Shown: piece by piece, positions 57,533-64,000 of the stretch
How the letters are laid out: every line of letters begins with the position of its first letter
Numbering within the stretch: position 1 is the first letter of the stretch
Assembly (NCBI RefSeq): GCF_017837635.1
Contig: NZ_JAGJRS010000019.1
Location: forward strand, 111,623-175,622
Direction of reading: 5' to 3'
Length of the DNA: 64,000 bases
Source of the DNA: Frateuria flava
Lineage (GTDB): Bacteria; Pseudomonadota; Gammaproteobacteria; Xanthomonadales; Rhodanobacteraceae
Translations under genes and position numbers: made by a program
The notes under the pieces: generated by a model
Seen by the model: only the letters and a program-made list of their open reading frames with translations
Databases searched by the model: none
Told to the model about the DNA's origin: nothing

Positions 57533-58756
57533 ATGCGCTTGCTCCGCCGTATCCTGCTCGTGCTGGCCGGTCTGGCTCTCGCCGCGGCCGCCTTCGACGT
57601 GGCCACCTACGACGCACGCGCCTGGCAGACCGACTACAGCCGGCTAAAACAGGATATGGCGCAGGGTTATGCCAACCTGGACTGGATCGCCGAGCACCGC
57701 CATCTGGACCTGGCGGCGCTCGATCGCCGGACCACCGCGGACATCGATGGCGCGCATTCCCGCGTGCGTGCGTTCCTGGCGCTACGCCGCTTCGTCGAGG
57801 CGTTCCACGACCCGCACCTGAAACTGGTGCCGGGGCAGCGGGAGCTCACCGAGCGGCACCCGCCGTCGGCCGCCGCAGCGACACCGGCCGAGGTCGACGC
57901 GGGGCCGGTCGATGACGATCCGGCTGCCGGCGAGGATTGCGCGGCGGCCGGTTACGAGGAGGGTGATCACGCCTTCCGGTTCCCGTTCGCGCGGGCACGC
58001 GGCTGGAAGGCGGTGGGTGCCGGCGATTTTCCGACCGGAGTGATCGGCGACCTCGGGGTGCTCCGCATCGCGCAGTTCGGCGAGGACCGCTATGCCGCCG
58101 CCTGCCAGCAGGTGTTCCATCCGGGGATCGGCCGGCGCGCACTCAAGCTGGCGGTGCGCGACCTGCAACAGCACCGGCTTGTGGCGGCCATCCGCACGCT
58201 GCAGGCGCACGGCGCCCGGCGCCTGCTGGTGGATGTCACCGGCAACGGCGGCGGTACCGAATGGGTGACCGAGGTGGTGGCCCTGCTGACAGACCGCTCA
58301 CTGTCGCGCGCCCAGGCCCGGCAGGTGCTCGCGGGCTGCGACCGCACAGTCGTCTGGAGCGGTGCCGCAGCGCCCTGCGCCATCCTCGAGCCCGAGGGCG
58401 AACGGGCCACATTGCAGGGCGCCGGCGTCTGGACCGGGCCCGTGCTGATCCTGGTCGACCACCGGACCGGCTCGGCTTCCGAGGACTTCGTCGCCTGGCT
58501 GAAACAGAACCGGGTCGCTCGCGTGTTCGGCGAGACCACCGCCGGCGCCGGCTGCGGCTACGTGAACGGCGGCAACCGCACGCCGTTCCACGCCAGCCCG
58601 TTCGATGTGCGCATGCCCAATTGCGCCCGCTTCCTGGACGATGGCACCAATGAAATCGAGGGTATCGCGCCCGACGTGCCGCTGGCGATGTCCGCTGGCG
58701 CCGCCGCGCAGGCGGATGCCCTGCTTGCGGCGGTGAGCGCGGAGCCAGTCAACTGA
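57533..58756 (+). CDS. S41 family C-terminal-processing-type peptidase
   Basis: A 407-residue protein. A hydrophobic N-terminal signal (LLRRILLVLAGLALAAAA) suggests export. HDPHLKLVPG (about 85-94) is the family's N-terminal block. The protease core has VDVTGNGGGTEWV, ILVDHRTGSASEDFVAWL (Ser about 312-314) and FGETTAGAGCGY. No clear PDZ domain is seen between them. It probably processes periplasmic proteins. The 233-base upstream gap holds TAGAAT near 57498 but no clear -35. Confidence 0.8.
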   Translation: MRLLRRILLVLAGLALAAAAFDVATYDARAWQTDYSRLKQDMAQGYANLDWIAEHRHLDLAALDRRTTADIDGAHSRVRAFLALRRFVEAFHDPHLKLVPGQRELTERHPPSAAAATPAEVDAGPVDDDPAAGEDCAAAGYEEGDHAFRFPFARARGWKAVGAGDFPTGVIGDLGVLRIAQFGEDRYAAACQQVFHPGIGRRALKLAVRDLQQHRLVAAIRTLQAHGARRLLVDVTGNGGGTEWVTEVVALLTDRSLSRAQARQVLAGCDRTVVWSGAAAPCAILEPEGERATLQGAGVWTGPVLILVDHRTGSASEDFVAWLKQNRVARVFGETTAGAGCGYVNGGNRTPFHASPFDVRMPNCARFLDDGTNEIEGIAPDVPLAMSAGAAAQADALLAAVSAEPVN

Positions 58757-58885
58757 GGCCTGAGGGAGCGGTGGTCAGGCAGTGGAAAAAAAGGAACGGA
58801 GGCGAATCAATCCCACGCGCAGCGGAGACGCTCGCAAGGGAGAGAACTACCGCAATCCGCACTCGAAGCATCGGACGACCTCTCC

Positions 58886-61072
58886 TCAAAAGGGAGAATC
58901 TCTGCGCTGCCTGGGCCGTGCCGCGGCGCTTCCACTTTCCGGCGGACTCGACATCAGGGCATCGGTGATCCGGGCAGGCGGCATCGCGGCCGCGTAGAAC
59001 CATCCCTGCGCAAGCTCGCAGCCGATCCTTTCGAGAAGATTGGCCTGACCTTCGGTTTCCACCCCTTCGGCCACGACGGTCAGGTTCAGGGCGTGCGCCA
59101 TGGCGACGATGGCGCCGATGACTTCGACCGCGGTCGGGTCCTCGGGCGCGCCCTCCAGGAAGCTCTTGTCGATCTTGACCCCCGTGACGGGCAGGTGGCG
59201 CAGGTAGGCGAGCGAGGAATAGCCCGTGCCGAAGTCGTCGATGGCAATGCGCACGCCCAGGGCCCGGATGGCCTCCAGCGTCGTGGCGACCTCGGCTTCG
59301 GTACCCACCAGGGCGCTTTCGGTGATTTCCAGTTCAAGCAGTTCGCCGGGCAGCTGCGTGTGTGCAAGTGCGGATTCCACTGCCGCCACGAGACCCGGGC
59401 TGGCCAGTTGCCGGGCGAAAAGGTTGACGGCCATCCGCAGCGTCGATCCGCCAGCCCGCCACAGCGCCAGTTGGCGGCAAGCGGTCCTGATCACCCACTC
59501 GCCCAGTTCTTCGATGAGGCCGAGTTCTTCCGCGCAGGGAATGAACTCGCATGGCGATACCAGCTCGGTACCGCGACGCCATCGCAGCAGTGCCTCGACC
59601 CCCATGATCCTGCCCGAGCGCAGGCAGTGCTGCGGCTGGTAATGCAGTTCGAACTCGTCGCGCTGCAGGGCGTGGCGGATGGCGGTGCCCATGGTGACGA
59701 AGTAGCTGGCCTGCGCGCTCTGGCTGGCGCGGTAGAAGCTGATGGTGTTGCGCCCGTGCTGCTTGGCGCGCGACATCGCCGTGTCCGCGTTCTTCAGCAG
59801 GGCGACCCCGGTTCGCCCGTCATCCGGATGCAGGCTCACGCCCACGCTCGCGCTGAGGAACACCTCCTCGCCACCGATGAGCAGGCCGCGGGCAACCGTC
59901 TGTCGCGCCTGTTCGGCCAGGGCCGTGACCTGGCCGACATCGGCCGAACGCAAGGTCAGCACGAAGTCGTCCCCGCCGAGCCGGGCCACGGTGTCGATCG
60001 GGCCGACAAGCGCCTTGAGCCGGTCGGCGATCTGCTTCAGGAGCTCATCCGCGAGTGGATGGCCGAAGCGGTCATTGATCCGCTTGAAGTTGTCCAGGTT
60101 GACGAGCAGTACGGATAGCGCGAAATCCGGCTGGTCGAGAGTGTGGTCGATCCGGTCCAGCAGCAGGTGGCGGTTCGGCAGGCTGGTGAGCGGGTCGTAG
60201 TGTGCGAGGAAGCGCAGGTCGCGCGTGCGCTTCCTGACCGCCCGTCGCAGCGAATAGACCCACGCCAGCAGCAGGACACCCACCAGCGCCAGCGCCGAGG
60301 CCACGGCCTTGAAGCGTTGCGCGTAACCGGTCAGGTCGACGCGCTGGCCCATCCATTTGTCGTGCAGCCGTTCCCGCTCCTGCGGGGTGATCCACTTCGT
60401 GCCCTGCTCGACCAGCGCGAGGGTCGCGGCGTCGCGCTTGCGCACGCCCCGGCGGAAGCGGTCGCTGTAGAAGTCGAACGCCTTGACGAAATCGTCCTGC
60501 GCGTGCAGACGGTAGAGGTAGTACTCGGCGGGCGAGCGATCCATGCAGAAGATGCGGACGTCGCCGCGGCGCGCGGCGTCGATGATCTCGCTGTAGCTGG
60601 TGTACTCCCGCATGTTCGACACGCCCGCGCGGCGCAGCCGTTCGACGCACGCATCGCCGCGCTGGACGCCGACCACGAAGCCCCTGAGGCCGGAGGCGTC
60701 GGCGATGCCAGTCAGGTTGCGATCGGCGTAAATGCCTGTCTCCACGGTCGCGAAGGGCCGTGTGAAGTCCAGTGTGGCGGCGCGCTCTGGCGTGCGAAAG
60801 ATCATGTCGATGACGTCGGCCTGGCCAGACCGCAGGCGCCGCTGGGCGTCGGCCCAGTTGGTCGCCGTCAGTTGCACCCTGATGCCGGTCTTGCTCTCCC
60901 AGAGCTTCCACGCGTCGGCGGCATAGCCTTGTGGCTTGCCATCGGGGCCAATGAACAGATAGGGCGGGTAGTTGTTGTCGCCGACGACCCGTAGCGTCCT
61001 TGGGGTGCCAGTGGCGGCGAGCGGCAGGCAAAGCACCAGCAGGCAGGCTGCAAACGTGGACCATTTCGTCAC
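58886..61072 (-). CDS. Solute-binding/GGDEF/EAL sensor protein
   Basis: A 728-residue protein from GTG 61072, chosen for the GAGGGG upstream and a clean signal sequence. A periplasmic amino-acid-binding-type domain (SBP_bac_3; about 25-245; RVVGDNNYPPYLF) is followed by one TM helix (about 255-275). A GGDEF domain has GGDDF at about 367-371. An EAL domain has EALLRW (about 492), IAIDDFGTGYSSLAYL, KIDKSF and VAEGVE, all expected catalytic residues. It likely senses a small molecule outside and breaks down c-di-GMP inside; cyclase activity is uncertain. Confidence 0.9.
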   Translation of the reverse strand: MTKWSTFAACLLVLCLPLAATGTPRTLRVVGDNNYPPYLFIGPDGKPQGYAADAWKLWESKTGIRVQLTATNWADAQRRLRSGQADVIDMIFRTPERAATLDFTRPFATVETGIYADRNLTGIADASGLRGFVVGVQRGDACVERLRRAGVSNMREYTSYSEIIDAARRGDVRIFCMDRSPAEYYLYRLHAQDDFVKAFDFYSDRFRRGVRKRDAATLALVEQGTKWITPQERERLHDKWMGQRVDLTGYAQRFKAVASALALVGVLLLAWVYSLRRAVRKRTRDLRFLAHYDPLTSLPNRHLLLDRIDHTLDQPDFALSVLLVNLDNFKRINDRFGHPLADELLKQIADRLKALVGPIDTVARLGGDDFVLTLRSADVGQVTALAEQARQTVARGLLIGGEEVFLSASVGVSLHPDDGRTGVALLKNADTAMSRAKQHGRNTISFYRASQSAQASYFVTMGTAIRHALQRDEFELHYQPQHCLRSGRIMGVEALLRWRRGTELVSPCEFIPCAEELGLIEELGEWVIRTACRQLALWRAGGSTLRMAVNLFARQLASPGLVAAVESALAHTQLPGELLELEITESALVGTEAEVATTLEAIRALGVRIAIDDFGTGYSSLAYLRHLPVTGVKIDKSFLEGAPEDPTAVEVIGAIVAMAHALNLTVVAEGVETEGQANLLERIGCELAQGWFYAAAMPPARITDALMSSPPESGSAAARPRQRRDSPF

Positions 61073-61316
61073 GCTTTCCCCTCGTCCTTGATCACGGGGA
61101 CAGTTAACCCACGAATGGCCACGGGTCAACAAGGCTTTTTTTGGGGTACGCCCTCAAGGATCGAAACGCACGCACAAAGGGGGCCGCGCAACCACGCGAC
61201 TCATCCGGGGCGCGACCGGTACCGCGCAGTGACCGCAGAGCTTGCCCCCGGACCGCGCGTGGGTCCGGAGGGCGCACCCTTTCCCGGCAAGAGCACGCCG
61301 AGGGACCCATCGGTTG

Positions 61317-62561
61317 TCAGATCGTTTTTGCCGCTGGCGTGTGGCGCGCGACGAAATCGTCGGCCGGCTCCGGGCGGCCCAGGTGGTAGCCCTGGCCGTA
61401 GTCACAGCCCATCGACATCAGCAAGTCCTGGGTGGCCCGGTCTTCCACGCCTTCGGCGACCGTGGCCATGTCCATGTGGTGCGCCATCTGGATGATCGAC
61501 TGCACAAGCTTGGCGGTACGCGGGTCGTGGGCCACGTCGCACACCAGCGAGCGGTCGATCTTCAACTCGGAGGCGGGGAAGCGGCGCAGGTAGGCGATGG
61601 ACGCGTAGCCGGTGCCGAAGTCGTCGATGGCGATGCGGGCACCGCGCTCGCGCATCCGCCACATCGCTTGCGTGATCGCGTCCAGGTCGTTCACCAGCGC
61701 CGTCTCGGTGATCTCGGCCACCACCACGCTGGGGGGCAGGCCCCAGATTTCCAGCAGGTCCATCAACTGTTCCACCAGGCCGGTTTTGGCGAACACCCGA
61801 GGCGAGAAATTGATGGCGAAGGTGAGCGGCGGCGCGTCACGCAGCATCGCCGCATGGCGCAATGTGGTGCCGATGCTCCAGCGGGTCAGTGCCTGGATCA
61901 GGTCGCTCTTTTCGGCGAACCCGACGAAGCTGGACGGCGGGATCAGGCCATGCCGCGGGCTGGTCCAGCGCGCCAGCGATTCCACACCGGCGATGGCGCC
62001 CCGCTGCAGGTCCCACACCGGCTGGAAGTACGTGCTCAGGCGGTTGGCTTCGATTGCTTCGCGCAGTTCCTCGTAGACGATCTCGACCTGCGTTTCGCAT
62101 GGCTCGTGAAGCACACACGATTCGCCGCGCGCGTGGGCGGCGGACAGCGCCAGCTCTGCACGGCGGCACAACAGGTCCGGCGTGTCGGCGTGGTCGGGAC
62201 AGAGCGCCACGCCCATTTCCGGGCGGCCCTGCAGGGGATAGGGCAGGTCGAGCAGCGGCCGCTCGAAGGTCTGCACCAGTCGCGCCGCGGCCAGCAATAC
62301 ATGGTTGTGGCTGTGCAGCCCGGGGAGCACCAGGGCAAAGCGGTCGTCGCCGGCACAGAAGACGCGGTCGATCGGTCGCAACGCGGCGCGAATACGCTCC
62401 CAGGCGTGCCGATGCGCTTCTTCGCCGATCGCGTAGCCCAGGCGCAGGCTTACTTCGTGCAGGCCTTCCACGCGCAGCATCATGACCGCCAGGTGGCCGT
62501 CGCCGGCCGACTGCGGCAGTCGGGCTTCGATGGCCCCGAAGATGTCAGCGCGGTTGAGCAT
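61317..62561 (-). CDS. EAL-domain protein with degenerate GGDEF
   Basis: A 414-residue cytosolic protein. The N-terminal half resembles a GGDEF domain, but the signature is CAGDDRF, so cyclase activity is unlikely. The EAL domain keeps the catalytic set: GVESLAR (ESL at about 192), AINFSPRVF, EITETALV, IAIDDFGTGYASIAYL, LKIDRSL and VAEGVED. Phosphodiesterase activity is therefore probable. It starts 12 bases after the HD-GYP stop and is co-transcribed with it. Confidence 0.88.
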   Translation of the reverse strand: MLNRADIFGAIEARLPQSAGDGHLAVMMLRVEGLHEVSLRLGYAIGEEAHRHAWERIRAALRPIDRVFCAGDDRFALVLPGLHSHNHVLLAAARLVQTFERPLLDLPYPLQGRPEMGVALCPDHADTPDLLCRRAELALSAAHARGESCVLHEPCETQVEIVYEELREAIEANRLSTYFQPVWDLQRGAIAGVESLARWTSPRHGLIPPSSFVGFAEKSDLIQALTRWSIGTTLRHAAMLRDAPPLTFAINFSPRVFAKTGLVEQLMDLLEIWGLPPSVVVAEITETALVNDLDAITQAMWRMRERGARIAIDDFGTGYASIAYLRRFPASELKIDRSLVCDVAHDPRTAKLVQSIIQMAHHMDMATVAEGVEDRATQDLLMSMGCDYGQGYHLGRPEPADDFVARHTPAAKTI

Positions 62562-62573
62562 CGCGCGCCGGGC

Positions 62574-63770
62574 TCATGCCGCCACGAACAGGTCGGAGGT
62601 GTCGATCGGACAATCGCCGGGCGCCAGGCTGCGCACGATGTTGATCGCGCCGGAGGCCTCGTGATGCATCAGGTCGATCACCTGGAAATCGTTGACGCGC
62701 TGCTTCTGCGGCGTGCTCAGCAGCACCACCCGCGGGCGAAGCCGGCGCGCCTGGTTCTGTGCCATGACCACGGCGATCTCGCCCGTGCTCAGTTCCACCA
62801 GCGATCCGGTGGGGTAGACGCCCATGCAGACCTGGAATTGTTCGACCAGCTCGTCCTGGAACAGCCGGTCGCGCTCGGCATAGATGCGGCGCAACGCCGT
62901 ATGCCGCGAAACAGCCGCACGGTAGGGACGCGGGCTGACCATCGCATCGTAGGAGTCGACGATGCCCAGCATGCGACCGGGCAACGGGATGTGGGAGCCC
63001 ATCAGGCGCGCCGGGTAGCCACTGCCGTCGTAGCGCTCGTGGTGGTGGCGCACGATGTCGAGCACGTCCGGATCGACAATGCGTGAGTCCGCGAGGATGG
63101 CGATGCCTTCGAGCACGTGCGCGCGCACCGTCTCCATTTCCTGCAGCGACAGCGCACCGGGATGCTCCAGCAGTTCGCGCGGCAGGCGCGCCTTGCCGAC
63201 GTCCATCAGCAGGCCGCCGGCGGCCATGCTGATGATGGTCTCTTCGGCAAAGCCCATGTGCCGGCCAAATGCAGCGGCCAGCGCGCTGCAGCTGATGGCG
63301 TGCCGGTAGCTGTAACTGTCGTGGCCGCGAAGGCCTTCGACCCAGAAGAACGCATCGGCGTTGCGCAGCACGCTGGCCACGAGCGGGCGGACCGCCCGTT
63401 CCACGTGCTCGGCCGATAGTTCGCGGCCTGAGGTCACGTCTTCGAAGATCCGGTCGAGCATCGCCGTGGCGTTGTCCAGCGCCTCCTGCGCATGCGGCAG
63501 CTCGGTGTCCATCGATACGGCGCTGGCATAGCGGGTCGATGCGGTGAAGCGCTGGGTGGACACCTGCGAGCGGGTGATCACTGACGCCTGCGTGGCCGGG
63601 TCGGTCACCAGCCGCCTGGCGTCGATGTAGACGCGCTCGCAGTACGCGCGCAGCGCCTGGATACTTTCCATGCTGGTCAGGGCGAGCCCCTGCAGCGGAA
63701 ACGGGGTTTCCTCCCACGGCCGGTCGAGCCGGCACACGTACATGCCGACCTGCAGGTCGGACACGTCCAT
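62574..63770 (-). CDS. HD-GYP protein with DUF3391, altered HD motif
   Basis: A 398-residue protein from ATG 63770, with GGAGGAA upstream; an ATG at 63797 adds nine residues. The DUF3391 N-terminal domain (about 1-130; MDVSDLQVGMYVCRLDRPW) precedes an HD-GYP domain (about 150-330). The HHHERYDGSGYPARL segment is intact, but the HD pair reads LLMDVGKARLP, with Met in place of His. c-di-GMP hydrolysis may be weakened. The C-terminal region is an extra beta domain (EIAVVMAQNQARRL). Confidence 0.85.
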   Translation of the reverse strand: MDVSDLQVGMYVCRLDRPWEETPFPLQGLALTSMESIQALRAYCERVYIDARRLVTDPATQASVITRSQVSTQRFTASTRYASAVSMDTELPHAQEALDNATAMLDRIFEDVTSGRELSAEHVERAVRPLVASVLRNADAFFWVEGLRGHDSYSYRHAISCSALAAAFGRHMGFAEETIISMAAGGLLMDVGKARLPRELLEHPGALSLQEMETVRAHVLEGIAILADSRIVDPDVLDIVRHHHERYDGSGYPARLMGSHIPLPGRMLGIVDSYDAMVSPRPYRAAVSRHTALRRIYAERDRLFQDELVEQFQVCMGVYPTGSLVELSTGEIAVVMAQNQARRLRPRVVLLSTPQKQRVNDFQVIDLMHHEASGAINIVRSLAPGDCPIDTSDLFVAA

Positions 63771-64000
63771 GCAACGTTCCTCCAGCTCATAGGTCATAAG
63801 GCGTACCGCGCGTGGCTGGCGATCGACATGGTTCGGGAGTACTGGCGGGCAGCGAGGAAAAACGACCCGGGTCTGGCGTCATGGGCCGCACCTGTTGCAT
63901 CGGCGCCGCCGCCGGTTTCTTTAGGTGGAGCACCGGGGCAGGCGCCGGAGCCGGGGAGGCGGCAGGGGCCGGCGGGCGCGCTCCCCACCGAGGTGGGGAG
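63771..64000. other. Edge region without a recognised gene
   Basis: No convincing coding frame or RNA gene is seen. The HD-GYP promoter should lie here; none is clear. The last bases (GGGCGCGCTCCC...) are GC-rich and resemble the palindromic intergenic repeats. Confidence 0.5.

Noticed and set aside
63794..63988. Small minus-strand frame of 64 codons at the window edge
   Set aside because: Gly/Pro/Ala-rich, no recognisable domain, overlaps the expected HD-GYP promoter region.

Overview
The window is about 64 kb of GC-rich, densely coding bacterial chromosome. Gene content and order suggest a gammaproteobacterium of the Xanthomonadales/Lysobacterales, most like the Rhodanobacteraceae (Rhodanobacter, Dyella, Luteibacter, Frateuria type). 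The grounds are a miaB-phoH-ybeY-corC block, a petABC-sspAB block, purEK, a large Oar-like TonB receptor, two PilA-type pilins with dedicated glycosyltransferases, and a family of REP-like palindromes. This placement is inference from gene families; no database was searched. There is no prophage, integrase, transposase or CRISPR array.

Layout. Bases 1-16,000 are an accessory cell-surface region. A plus-strand run (GT2 end, methyltransferase, two GT4 glycosyltransferases) converges on a minus-strand run. Read in its own direction, the minus run is: a GT-C membrane glycosyltransferase, pilin 2, pilin 1 (with a sigma-54-type promoter), two tandem paralogous GT-C/TPR membrane proteins, a Wzx-type flippase, and a five-gene set (methyltransferase, HAD phosphatase, nucleotidyltransferase, Asp/Glu racemase-family protein, CDP-glycerol glycerophosphotransferase-like protein). 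The two parts look like pilin glycosylation/surface glycan export, and assembly of an activated small head group on a glycan. The second is the best candidate for an undescribed pathway.

Bases 16,000-28,200 hold an S9 peptidase, a DUF559 gene flanked by inverted palindromes, corA, a DUF4105 membrane protein, the corC-ybeY-phoH-miaB block, a lytic transglycosylase and a DegS/AlgW-like periplasmic protease. Bases 28,200-46,500 are mainly housekeeping: cytochrome bc1 (petABC), sspA, sspB, nadC, DUF1631, a Trm112 protein, purEK, sodB, grxD, a YciK-like SDR, a MarC-family protein, an OlsF-like two-domain acyltransferase and an Oar-like outer-membrane receptor.

Bases 46,500-58,800 carry ppnN, tRNA-Asn, a GspH/FimT pseudopilin, uvrB, tRNA-Val, an orphan DNA methyltransferase, a CYTH-like protein, a hybrid histidine kinase, an OsmC protein and an S41 peptidase. 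Bases 58,800-63,800 are a cyclic-di-GMP cluster on the minus strand: an HD-GYP protein with a changed HD motif, an EAL protein with a degenerate GGDEF, and a solute-binding/GGDEF/EAL sensor. Type IV pili and surface glycans at one end and c-di-GMP proteins at the other suggest a surface-adapted, motile or biofilm-forming lifestyle.
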